From contig SYHD01000138.1 in the NCBI GenBank assembly GCA_005799265.1, forward strand, positions 1 through 64,000: 64,000 bases of DNA. The letters run 5' to 3'. The notes beneath the pieces are model-generated. The model ran no database searches and was not told the DNA's origin. It saw only the letters and a program-made list of their open reading frames with translations. The DNA comes from Planctomycetia bacterium. Its GTDB lineage: Bacteria > Planctomycetota > Planctomycetia > Gemmatales > Gemmataceae. Of this stretch, positions 16,801 through 23,706 are shown one piece after another. The position numbers and the translations under genes were made by a program. Numbering within the stretch: position 1 is the stretch's first letter; every line of letters starts with the position of its first letter.

Positions 16801-18628
16801 CACACGGACAGCGGAGTTGCTGCGCGCCTACGTCGGGCAGTCGAGCAAAAAACGTGGCATGGAAAAGCTACAGCAACTTGAGCAACGCTTCGGACATTCG
16901 CCGGCGCTCGACCTCGTCGTACAGGAGCTCGACGATGAGCTTCGCATGGCCTGCCCGCGCTGCGAGATCGAATTGCGCAAAAAGGACATGGTTGCGCATC
17001 TCTGGGACAAACATCGGCTGATTCTCGACGGGCAGCGCGTGCGCGAGCCGTGGCGCGTCATCGAGGATTGGATCGTCGATTACGGTCTGGAAAAGGACCC
17101 GCAGGTGCTGCAGCGTTGTCGTGAACTCGCGCTCAAGGATGACCCGTCGGCCGGCCTGGCGCGGCTGCAACGGCTGCTCTATCGGCGCGGCTTGCGCGAT
17201 CGCGAATTGCTGACGGAGTTGCGCTCGCTCGTGAAGACGGACAAGGCGACGCTCTGCCCGCATTGTTGCGCTTCGGTTCCGATTGAAAGCGACCCGGAAC
17301 TTGAGCCGCTTGTTTTCGAGGAGTCGTGTCTGGAAGGCTACGGCTATAAACTCGAGGCCCTGGAACGCGGTCTGGTGCCAGCGCTGCGAATCGAATCGCC
17401 CGAGGCAATCCTCTTTCGCGGGCGAGAGCCGGGACGCTGGATGACGCGCGTCGGCGGCATCTTGTTGTTGACGGGGCCGCTGGTCGTGATAACCTTCATC
17501 GCGCTGCGTTCGCAGATCCAGCGGGAAACCCCATCGTCGGTTCTTGCCGGCCTGGCGTTGGGTATCGGCATGCTCGCGGCGGGCTTCCTCTATCTCATCT
17601 GGCCCGGTCCGCGCTCGGCGCAGGACCGGCTCATCAAGTCGGCGTGGAAGCTGCTCGTGCCGGAAATGCTGCAAGATCACATGGGCAAACGCGAGTGGAG
17701 CTTCCTCAACGGGCTTCTCCAGATGTCCGATGGGCTGACGAATTACCAGCCATCGCGGGATCTACTTCTGGAGTGTTGCGAGGAAGCCAGCGATGCTGCC
17801 AGGAACGAGGTCGCCGCACGCATCTGTTTGGCGTCGTTGAGCCGGCGCTGTCTTGCCGACATGCGCGAGCGCGGGCAGCGTCCGTTCGACATTGTTCTGA
17901 CGCTCGCGGCGGAGAGCTTCAAGGGAAAGCTGCCGTTGTCGTCTCTCAGCGAACTTTACGAGAACTTCCACGGCCGCGAACGGTCGGTGTGGACGAAGAG
18001 CGAGCTCAATTACCTGACGATCTTGACCGCCCATCACGCGGGCCTGGCGGAAGTGGATACCGACGATTGGCTGAACCTGGGCCGAGCGTTTCCCGTGTTG
18101 CATGCGGTCCTGAATCTCGAATCGCGCTGGCACTGGCTGCAATTTTTCGCCATCTGGACGGCGCGCTCGGGCAAGTTGTGGGAGAAAGCCGGCCCCGCGC
18201 TGACGATGCTCGAACTTGCCGAGGATCCCGCCGAGCACGAGGAGATTCTCGCCTACTATTCCGACGTGCTGCTGTTTGCGCCAGGGCCGAACCTCGTCGT
18301 CGGCAGCAAGGGCATCTGGCTCGAAGGGATCTGCGTCACCACATTCTCGGCGAATACGGAAATATCCGTGGAGCGAGGCGCCGCCGGCTTCGAGCTAACT
18401 ATTGGCAAGGTGTGTGTGCGCTACGACGAAAGCCCGCGTCCGTATCTCGACGAGATTAAACGCTGGCTGCGCTGGTACTTCTTCGAGTTCGTGCCGGTGA
18501 TTGCCAATGTAGCCCATCCGATGAGCGAGAGTCGGCATCGCATGTGGCAGCTCTCGAAGGTGGAATGCCCGGAGTGCAAGCGGCCGCTCGTGCCGTGCTT
18601 GGGCGATTTGGGCGTGGTGCTCCGTTGA
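13844..18628 (+). CDS. Giant pseudokinase with Cys2-His2-like fingers, helical repeats and two membrane spans
   Basis: The start is ATG 13844; the frame is open further up but over the antisense vapB. The product has 1594 residues. Residues of about 15-350 look like a protein kinase without catalytic residues: the loop equivalent to HRD reads LGLGPSSLLI and DFG reads YLGTEM, while YSAPE and the DLYSWGTLAFGLLTG helix are kept. A helical region with HEAT-like repeats follows (about 480-1130), interrupted by finger-like motifs at C602/C605 (then HLQTEH), C809/C812 (HMRRAH), C1037/C1040 (HLWDKH) and a CxxCC at 1138-1142. Two membrane spans lie near 1205-1225 and 1232-1253, and the C-terminus has VECPECKRPLVPC. 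It is probably the membrane-anchored scaffold of the cassette at 7157-13073. No named family. Confidence 0.82.
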   Translation: MKLIVGERLEGAGPAQQPGGYVITGVVRETAWHGLYAAKKIFYNFDFTAKRVRETDEVEWLDVFLRANRYPYLDDPAYVQARRALARAEVRAVLGNRHSNLWPEPLDLLEIENTRDPFTFGDDWARVGEPILVYTRPTGRFTPEWRQQILPVSSILSVLAELLEFMRQAHAEGLLLLGLGPSSLLIDASDRIHYLGTEMVLSQQSALLKDLTSSAVWQRLYPAERFASGYSAPECFDPARRPDVRSDLYSWGTLAFGLLTGAELTKLAQEQGRPWQVFGDAHWTQLEKVLGQLPKNSVQGWAEQLGVEARGFLQDWPRKFLTVLRMLLDAEPGRRPSSAQELLKWLVDPPPPPVAGVVALHIEADMAKLLLDCTGVEAGLDISIQCTRNEPARLPSDGETVVEGPVRPIIGLDRLPLTDQAIYYTVFTRRKQDNGIVHSRGVSAELWQPNEKNLRAWVEEQAVGAFDAQNIPTRVGMVLGALDFSLVSDALLGSTIPRLRSWVLRRIEQVLRGQGFNPAVEGSLWRCLRDPHVEMRQAAATTLWSAHPNKSDALLVRLIEALEAPPLEAPIALAHFLRHLQLPEERIRATLQRLETQRPTECPLCKKTLTHGERGAHLQTEHGYVLFEGDLLPAEVVIARLWERVFERPDRAAHEELVGIYLNLPGIGANTDAAAARYVEGLHRFLLGQSKESAASTIPVALPYSSILSYQMNLRHSASFTPIVRTLLASPHQRLRELGSQSVLPSFQTQLRLHPMLSEMRRLLATVSSDIGQTDLRIDLCRQLGQLGVDAALVNDCIAQLQEERLVVCPDCQASVKSRDLELHMRRAHEVFQFRGTRRTYIDTRDAILKAVCTSPTDLAAWKSLQSLAADKHPQDTNRYLVVWLYQFIKDVDAELRGPALTALADVLVSSESAASLLPLFVGPSKNASWELLGQRLGLELCTRLPPPIPAPVIPALLPLLDHKELPRRVRENATLTLLRSVDRDRTRTAELLRAYVGQSSKKRGMEKLQQLEQRFGHSPALDLVVQELDDELRMACPRCEIELRKKDMVAHLWDKHRLILDGQRVREPWRVIEDWIVDYGLEKDPQVLQRCRELALKDDPSAGLARLQRLLYRRGLRDRELLTELRSLVKTDKATLCPHCCASVPIESDPELEPLVFEESCLEGYGYKLEALERGLVPALRIESPEAILFRGREPGRWMTRVGGILLLTGPLVVITFIALRSQIQRETPSSVLAGLALGIGMLAAGFLYLIWPGPRSAQDRLIKSAWKLLVPEMLQDHMGKREWSFLNGLLQMSDGLTNYQPSRDLLLECCEEASDAARNEVAARICLASLSRRCLADMRERGQRPFDIVLTLAAESFKGKLPLSSLSELYENFHGRERSVWTKSELNYLTILTAHHAGLAEVDTDDWLNLGRAFPVLHAVLNLESRWHWLQFFAIWTARSGKLWEKAGPALTMLELAEDPAEHEEILAYYSDVLLFAPGPNLVVGSKGIWLEGICVTTFSANTEISVERGAAGFELTIGKVCVRYDESPRPYLDEIKRWLRWYFFEFVPVIANVAHPMSESRHRMWQLSKVECPECKRPLVPCLGDLGVVLR

Positions 18629-18660
18629 GGCGCTGGCGGCGATGCGTTCGGGCACAATAA

Positions 18661-19833
18661 TCATTTACCAAGGATGCGATCCCAGCGTGCCTTCTGATAC
18701 GCCAGCTTCTCGGCCGTCGTCATCTTCGCGAAGTCCGGCTCGGCGGCCGCGTGTTTCTTCGTGTCGGCTTTCTTCTTAATCGGCAAACTGATCGTCGTCC
18801 CACTTCCGCCGTAGCTCATCACCCCGGTTTGCAGCGTCAGATCCTCGTCGAGCGTGCGCTGCGGTTTGACACCCAGGCCCTGCAGGACGCCGTGGTACGC
18901 TTTCACCGCTTCCTCGGCCGTGATTTCGCCGTCCGCGATCCAGCGCAGGAAACGCACGAAGGCGAGCTGGTTCTCGGCGTTGTTGATCTTGCGGCCAAAG
19001 AGGGCGACGCGAGCGCCGTACTTCTTCGCCTCGCTGAGTAGCTTGAAGGCGTCATAGGTGGTTCCCGCCGAGCCGCCGAGGATGCCGACGACAAGGTGTG
19101 GATCGTAGTGCACGAGATCTTCCATCGCCTTGGGACCGTGATAGACCATCTTCAGGAAAAGCGGTCGGCCTTTCGTCGTGACGCCGGCGAGCGTGCGCGC
19201 GATGACGTCGTTGATGAAGTCGGGAATCTTGCTCGGCTCGATGGATTCCGGGCAATTCGGGTCGAAGACTTCGAGAAAGTGGCGAAAACCCTTGCGCTCG
19301 GCTTCGAGGCGAAATTCCTTGTAGCGTTCCAGCGCCTCGCGATCGATGCCGCTGTCGTTCTGGAAGGTGATGCTGTAAAGGCCAAGATTGGCGCCGCGGT
19401 GCCGTTCGCCGTCCGCGCACGCGAGCTGCCCGCACTGGATGTGGTCGAGTGTCGCCGTGCGAAAGGGGAGGGCGGGCTGCGCGGGGCTGCGGCTGCCACG
19501 CATCACGTGGATGTCGGTCGAGTCATTGGCGCGGGCGGCAGGCGAAACATGGCTGGTGTCGAAGAGGCGTTTCTGGATGGTCAGCATGTCATTCGTGTGG
19601 GCCGACATGAGCATGATGTCGACGAGGCCCTGCGCGACGATTTGCTCGATTTGCTCGCGATATTCCTGCAAGCTGCGCTGGCGTGCCTCGCCGCCAGGCG
19701 CTTCGGGCGACCGGCCGGTGGCGACGACGCCGAAGCCCATGTCGGCGTCCTTGGCATCGGCAAGGATGAAATCCTTGGCGCGTTGTGGGTCGGCGTGGAT
19801 GCGGGACAGTTTTTCGTCGAGAGATTTTTTCAT
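18661..19833 (-). CDS. TIM-barrel protein, class I aldolase-like, of the microcompartment operon
   Basis: A 390-residue protein; the last gene of the operon. It has barrel-type motifs such as FGVVATGRSP, VDIMLMSAHTNDML, the strand RPLFLKMVYHG and a phosphate-site-like end VVGILGGSAGTTYDAF followed by VALFGRKIN. This order (late Lys-containing strand, then GGSAGT, then GRKI) recalls DhnA/LacD/DeoC class I aldolases, and database names for such proteins are usually only 'beta/alpha barrel protein'. A Schiff-base lysine may be in FLKMVYHG. It begins 17 bases after the dehydrogenase gene and has no evident encapsulation peptide. A role as a second aldolase is inference. Confidence 0.8.
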   Translation of the reverse strand: MKKSLDEKLSRIHADPQRAKDFILADAKDADMGFGVVATGRSPEAPGGEARQRSLQEYREQIEQIVAQGLVDIMLMSAHTNDMLTIQKRLFDTSHVSPAARANDSTDIHVMRGSRSPAQPALPFRTATLDHIQCGQLACADGERHRGANLGLYSITFQNDSGIDREALERYKEFRLEAERKGFRHFLEVFDPNCPESIEPSKIPDFINDVIARTLAGVTTKGRPLFLKMVYHGPKAMEDLVHYDPHLVVGILGGSAGTTYDAFKLLSEAKKYGARVALFGRKINNAENQLAFVRFLRWIADGEITAEEAVKAYHGVLQGLGVKPQRTLDEDLTLQTGVMSYGGSGTTISLPIKKKADTKKHAAAEPDFAKMTTAEKLAYQKARWDRILGK

Positions 19834-19850
19834 GGTCAGTCAACAAGCCC

Positions 19851-20861
19851 CTATTTTGCCCACGCGTTGCGAGGTATCGCGCGTTGCGCCGGTTTGCCTT
19901 CGACAACGGCTGTCGCCTTCGAGCCTCCCGTCAGGCGTGCCTCAACCTGCTCGATCGTCTCGCGCAACACGCGCGCCGAGTTTTGCAGGCCGAGCCGTTC
20001 CTTCGGCGTTAGTGCCAGTTCGATCTGTTTGCGCACGCCGCCACAACCGATTTCGGTCGGGACGGACAGGCACACGTCGCGGATGCCGTACGGTCCGCCG
20101 ATGAGCGAACTGATCGGCAGAACGCGGCGCGAATCGAGCGCAATCGCATGCACGACTTCACGGATCGACAGCCCGACCGCGAAGCCGGCGCCGCCTTTTT
20201 GCTTGATGACCTGAGCGCCGGCGCCCTTGGTCGCGTCGAACACTTCCTTGGCACAGACCGCATCGAAGCCGGGCCATTGCTCCAGCGGCAACCCGTTGAT
20301 AGTTGCGCTGGACCAGATGGGAACCATACTGTCGCCGTGTTCGCCGAGGATGAGGGCGTTGACCTGCGTAGCGGGAACTTGCAGCCGTTTGGCGAGATTG
20401 CTGCGAAAGCGTGTGGTGTCGAGCACCGTCCCCAGGCCGATGACGCGCTGCCAGGCCAGGCCAAGCCGTTTGACCGCCAGATAGGTCAGCACATCGACCG
20501 GATTGCTGACGACGATGACATAGGTGTTTTCTTTTAGTCCCGCGGCTTTCATCTGGTCGAGGATGCCGGTGAAGAGATCGACGTTGCGATTGATGAGATC
20601 GAGTCGGCTCTCGTCGGGCTTGCGGCGCAGCCCCGCGGTGATGACAACGATCTGGCTCGTCGCGACTTCGCTCATGTCGCCGGCGCTGATGCGCTGGTCC
20701 GCGACGAGACTTGCTCCGTGGAGCAAATCGAGCGCTTGCCCCTGCGCGAGTTCGGCGTTGGCGTCGATCAGGCAGATGCCGCTGACGACGCCGCCGCATT
20801 GCAGTGCATAGCCCGTCGAGCTGCCGACGAGGCCGCCGCCGCCGATGATGGAGACTTTCAT
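19851..20861 (-). CDS. Lactate/malate dehydrogenase family enzyme with malate-type specificity residue
   Basis: A 336-residue NAD-dependent 2-hydroxyacid dehydrogenase. It has the Rossmann start IIGGGGLVGSSTGYAL, an Asp (LIDAN) for NAD, VVITAGLRRKPDESR with Arg80, Lys81 and Arg86, and the catalytic GEHGDSMVP (His175). The residue at the position that is Gln in lactate dehydrogenases and Arg in malate dehydrogenases is Arg80 in this sequence. That favours a dicarboxylate or another bulky substrate over lactate. In microcompartment operons of this type the enzyme is placed to recycle the NADH made by the aldehyde dehydrogenase. No encapsulation peptide is obvious. Confidence 0.9.
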   Translation of the reverse strand: MKVSIIGGGGLVGSSTGYALQCGGVVSGICLIDANAELAQGQALDLLHGASLVADQRISAGDMSEVATSQIVVITAGLRRKPDESRLDLINRNVDLFTGILDQMKAAGLKENTYVIVVSNPVDVLTYLAVKRLGLAWQRVIGLGTVLDTTRFRSNLAKRLQVPATQVNALILGEHGDSMVPIWSSATINGLPLEQWPGFDAVCAKEVFDATKGAGAQVIKQKGGAGFAVGLSIREVVHAIALDSRRVLPISSLIGGPYGIRDVCLSVPTEIGCGGVRKQIELALTPKERLGLQNSARVLRETIEQVEARLTGGSKATAVVEGKPAQRAIPRNAWAK

Positions 20862-20871
20862 GTTGATAACC

Positions 20872-21300
20872 TCATCTTGTCCAATCTTCGACCATAAGCC
20901 CTGGGATTAGCTTGAAATCACGCATATTCCTGCTGACCAGGGTGGTGGCTTGATGTGCCAGAGTAATCGATGCAATTTTCAAGTCGTTTGCATTCAGCCG
21001 ACGGAACTGTCTGCGAAGGGATTGATATCGAACGGCAGCTGGTTCATCAAAATCAACCATCGGGAGTTTGCAATAGAGCTTGAGTTGCCGGCGCAGCCGC
21101 TGATAGGCTTGGATTTCTTGAGACATATTTTTCGCACGGCCGATGTACGCGGTCCAGCCGCGCATCTGTTCGTCGAAGCTGATAATGCTTGCGTGAATTT
21201 CGCTGGGCGGATACTGGCTGAACCGCTGGCGAAGTTTCTGGCTCACGGCACTCATTTCCCATTCCACGAGGCTCAGAATGTCGGTGTCAAGAACGACCAT
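20872..21300 (-). CDS. vapC: PIN-domain toxin, VapC type, inside the microcompartment operon
   Basis: A 142-residue PIN protein with Asp5 and Asp7 (LDTDILSL), Glu44, Asp106 (ANDLKIAS) and the terminal NMRDF motif. The start overlaps the upstream small gene by 14 bases. It ends only 10 bases before the start of the dehydrogenase gene, in the same direction, so it must be transcribed with the microcompartment genes unless it has its own promoter. It has no metabolic link to them and looks like a later insertion into the operon. Confidence 0.88.
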   Translation of the reverse strand: MVVLDTDILSLVEWEMSAVSQKLRQRFSQYPPSEIHASIISFDEQMRGWTAYIGRAKNMSQEIQAYQRLRRQLKLYCKLPMVDFDEPAAVRYQSLRRQFRRLNANDLKIASITLAHQATTLVSRNMRDFKLIPGLMVEDWTR

Positions 21301-21508
21301 TCTTCACTTTTCGCTTTCTTTTCGGCCTTGGCTTTTGCGATTCTCGCCACTTCCGTCCGAGTTTCATTGCTTCCTCAAAATGCGAATCGTTCGCGAATGC
21401 GCCGAACCACTCCTCCCACCATGGCGTGCCGTCCTCGTGCTTCAGCTTGGCCACTTCAGCCTCCAATGAGGCCAGCCGTTTTTCCAATTTTTCAAGAGCT
21501 GACATCAT
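21287..21508 (-). CDS. Probable antitoxin of the embedded PIN toxin
   Basis: A 73-residue protein: a coiled coil at the start (LEKLEKRLASLEAEVAKLKH), a Trp-rich centre (PWWEEWFGAF) and a very basic tail (KPRPKRKRKVKNGRS). It overlaps the toxin gene by 14 bases. The assignment rests on position; the fold is not a recognised antitoxin type. Confidence 0.72.
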   Translation of the reverse strand: MMSALEKLEKRLASLEAEVAKLKHEDGTPWWEEWFGAFANDSHFEEAMKLGRKWRESQKPRPKRKRKVKNGRS

Positions 21509-21541
21509 TCTCTCCTTTACAGAGGTTTGGCGCTCATTATA

Positions 21542-22444
21542 TCACGCCTTCGTCTCCGCCAGCGCCGCCATCACCTTCTCCGTGACGATGCGCACCAGCT
21601 CGTTCATGTCCTTCACCTGCACCTGCGGCTTCGGCGTCGGGTTCGCACACGCACAGGCCGACGACGGTTGATCGACGAAGGTCGTCGGCTCCTGGGCGTC
21701 GCGCTGGAAAGCGTAGGGCTCGGGGACGAAATCGCCGTAGCCATCGCCAAAGATGCTTGGGCCGCACACTTCGCAATCCTTGATGTGGATGCGCGGATCG
21801 TCGATCTTGATGCGTTTCTTGAACTCCATCAACTCTTGCGTGTGTTCCTCGCTGAAGTAGTTGACGCGCCCGAGCTGCTTGGCGAGCATGAGGATCTTGC
21901 AGTAGGCATCGATGATCTCGGTGTTGAAGTACGCCAGCTCGACCGTTGTGCCCCACGACACCGTGCCATGATTGGCAAGCAGGATCGTGTTGCAATCCTT
22001 CACGTACGGGATGATCGTGTTCGGCAAGCGCTGATCGCCCGGCGTCGCATATTTCGCGATGGGCACTTCGCCGAGAAACACCTCGACCTCCGGCAACACG
22101 CACTTCGGGATCGGTTCATGTGCGACGGCAAACGCGGTTGCGTGCGGCGGATGGCAGTGTACGCAAGCATTGATGTCGGGCCGATTCTTGTACACGGCCA
22201 GATGGAGCAATACTTCGCTGGTGCGCTTGCGCGTGCCGGCGAGTTGCTTGCCGTCGTAGTCGACCTTGCAGATGTCCTCGGGTTTCAAGAATCCTTTCGA
22301 CACCATCGTTGGCGTACAAAGGATTTCTCTCTCGTTGAGCCGATAGGTAATATTACCGTCATTGGCGGCCGCGAAGCCCTTGGCGTACAGGCGGCGGCCG
22401 ATCTCGCAGATTTCTTGTTTGATCTTGTGTTCGTTGACGTTCAT
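21542..22444 (-). CDS. Class II aldolase (fuculose/rhamnulose-1-phosphate aldolase type) with C-terminal encapsulation peptide
   Basis: The ATG at 22444 has AGGAGG upstream; the open frame above it is spurious. The 300-residue protein has the class II aldolase core: ANDGNITYRL, the substrate segment SKGF, the zinc-binding HCHPPHATAF and a later GTVSWG. The C-terminal DMNELVRIVTEKVMAALAE is an amphipathic helix after a Pro-rich linker, the form of an encapsulation peptide. Such enzymes cleave L-fuculose-1-phosphate or L-rhamnulose-1-phosphate to dihydroxyacetone phosphate and L-lactaldehyde. Lactaldehyde is then used by the aldehyde dehydrogenase of the same shell. This gene marks the operon as the fucose/rhamnose type. 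Confidence 0.92.
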   Translation of the reverse strand: MNVNEHKIKQEICEIGRRLYAKGFAAANDGNITYRLNEREILCTPTMVSKGFLKPEDICKVDYDGKQLAGTRKRTSEVLLHLAVYKNRPDINACVHCHPPHATAFAVAHEPIPKCVLPEVEVFLGEVPIAKYATPGDQRLPNTIIPYVKDCNTILLANHGTVSWGTTVELAYFNTEIIDAYCKILMLAKQLGRVNYFSEEHTQELMEFKKRIKIDDPRIHIKDCEVCGPSIFGDGYGDFVPEPYAFQRDAQEPTTFVDQPSSACACANPTPKPQVQVKDMNELVRIVTEKVMAALAETKA

Positions 22445-22460
22445 GATTATCCTCCTGCCG

Positions 22461-22493
22461 CTTGCGGCGTAGCAATTGTTGCTGCGCCGCGAG
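22461..22493. repeat. Small palindrome upstream of the aldolase ribosome-binding site
   Basis: CTTGCGGCGTAGCA pairs with TGCTGCGCCGCGAG (two mismatches) around ATTGT. It falls in the 56-base gap between the BMC-P gene and the aldolase gene and may stabilise or tune the messenger there. Confidence 0.55.
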
Positions 22494-22500
22494 CCGCTAG

Positions 22501-22779
22501 TTATTTGATCTCGATCGTGTCCAAGATGCCTGCACAATACGCGTCGATTGGCTTGCGTTGCGGATGAAACGGCATCATCGCCTCGACGCCTTCGCTGACG
22601 GCGATTCGCTGACCGAGCCCCACGCCGAGTTCATCGAGAATCACGAGATCCTCGCCGTCAGGGACGTTCTTCTTGAGCGCCTTCAGGCTGAACGGCACGC
22701 CGACAATCCAGCGATAACCCGCGAGCGACGGATGGCAGCGCGAGAGCGTCACGGTGCCGATGACTTCAGCGATGCGCAT
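22501..22779 (-). CDS. BMC-P (EutN/CcmL-type) pentameric vertex protein 1
   Basis: A 92-residue shell protein that begins MRIAEVIGTVTLSRCHPSL, the typical EutN/CcmL opening, and keeps WIVGVPF, DLVILDELGVGLGQRIAVSEG and a short C-terminal strand. Pentamers of this fold cap the vertices of the polyhedral shell. The start overlaps the upstream unknown gene by 14 bases, indicating translational coupling. It is one of three BMC-P paralogues in the operon, the usual number for this locus type. Confidence 0.92.
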   Translation of the reverse strand: MRIAEVIGTVTLSRCHPSLAGYRWIVGVPFSLKALKKNVPDGEDLVILDELGVGLGQRIAVSEGVEAMMPFHPQRKPIDAYCAGILDTIEIK

Positions 22780-23389
22780 GGCCGTCTAGCTCCTTGAGCA
22801 CCTTGGCGATGTCGTCAGGGCACGGCGCGATGCCTGTGACGATTGCTTTCGACATTTGTCTCAACTCGAAAAACGTCCGGCCCGCGGTTTCGATGGCGAA
22901 CAGGTTCGCGCCAAGTTTTTGTTTGCTACGAATCACCTGGGCGACGCTGCTGACGGAAACCGCGCGCATCCCGGCGATCTTGTTGGTGATGCAGCACACC
23001 AGCGGCGCATCGATGGCGAACACGAGGCCGCCGCAATGGCCGTCACGCAGGATTGTCTCGGCGATGACGGTCGGCGAACCGTTGATCAATGACAGCGTGA
23101 TGCCGTCGCGCTCCAGCGCCTGAATCGTTGAGCGGATCATCGCCTCGGATTGCTCCATCGCATAACACCAGCCGTCCGCCTTCGATCCCGTCGTCTTCTT
23201 CGCTTGAACCTGCCACAGCACGCGCACGCCCTTCGCGCGCAGTTCATCCGCGGCCAGAGGGGTGATGACGGTCTTGGGCAGCAGCAACAGTTCGCGCTGG
23301 CTGGTCAGATGTCGGCGCAGGTCGTCCGCGCTCAGCACCTTTTTCGGCCAGCACAGGACGTTCGCGGTAGTTGGCGGCAGCGCACTCAT
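22766..23389 (-). CDS. Conserved microcompartment-operon protein with RpiB-like C-terminal half
   Basis: A 207-residue protein between two BMC-P genes, overlapping both (4 and 14 bases). The N-terminal half contains LLLLPKTVITPLAADELRAK, similar to a short segment found in cobalamin adenosyltransferase-type and other microcompartment proteins. The C-terminal half has GLVFAIDAPLVCCITNKI, AGMRAVSVSS and KLGANLFAIE, in the order seen in sugar-phosphate isomerases of the RpiB/LacA type (strand, 'NK.pGiRa', 'aNv.aig'). The catalytic Cys of RpiB could be one of the two Cys in VCCIT. It may be a phosphosugar isomerase of the pathway or a cargo protein; I cannot decide. Confidence 0.75.
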   Translation of the reverse strand: MSALPPTTANVLCWPKKVLSADDLRRHLTSQRELLLLPKTVITPLAADELRAKGVRVLWQVQAKKTTGSKADGWCYAMEQSEAMIRSTIQALERDGITLSLINGSPTVIAETILRDGHCGGLVFAIDAPLVCCITNKIAGMRAVSVSSVAQVIRSKQKLGANLFAIETAGRTFFELRQMSKAIVTGIAPCPDDIAKVLKELDGHAHR

Positions 23390-23643
23390 CGATCACAAAT
23401 TCCCATCACGAACCAGCGGACTGGCGAATTCTTGCTATCCATCAGCTTGCGCGTCCCGGCGCCGTCGTTGCAGATGATGACGCGATCCGCGGCGCCTGCG
23501 CCAAGATTATCAATCACGAGTTGCGGCTCGCCGTCGTCTTTACCGTCATGCGTCAACGGCTGCGCGACGAGCAGCTTCCAGCCCGTCATGCTCGGGTGCT
23601 TGACGGTCGCGGTCGCATGGCCGACGATGGTCGCGAGTTGCAT
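23386..23643 (-). CDS. BMC-P (EutN/CcmL-type) pentameric vertex protein 2
   Basis: An 85-residue protein starting MQLATIVGHATATVKHPSMT, with GWKLLVAQPLT, VIDNLGAGAADRVIICNDG and the C-terminal strand RWFVMGICD. This is a standard vertex pentamer. Its TGA overlaps the ATG of the following gene (ATGA). A strong GTTTAG-type palindrome separates it from the aldehyde dehydrogenase gene upstream. Confidence 0.92.
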   Translation of the reverse strand: MQLATIVGHATATVKHPSMTGWKLLVAQPLTHDGKDDGEPQLVIDNLGAGAADRVIICNDGAGTRKLMDSKNSPVRWFVMGICDR

Positions 23644-23663
23644 GTTGGTTGGCCCCGGTATTC

Positions 23664-23699
23664 GTTTAGCGCTCGCGCGGCGTCGCGCGAGCGCTAAAC
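23664..23699. repeat. Perfect GTTTAGCGCTCGCGCG palindrome inside the operon
   Basis: Arms of 16 bp, perfect, around the loop GCGT. It lies between the aldehyde dehydrogenase and BMC-P 2 genes and could lower or protect the downstream messenger. Confidence 0.88.
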
Positions 23700-23706
23700 A
23701 AATTCA

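Noticed and set aside
20872-21508. Embedded small genes as microcompartment cargo
   Set aside because: The larger one has a full set of PIN acidic residues and the smaller overlaps it in toxin-antitoxin fashion; no encapsulation helix fits.
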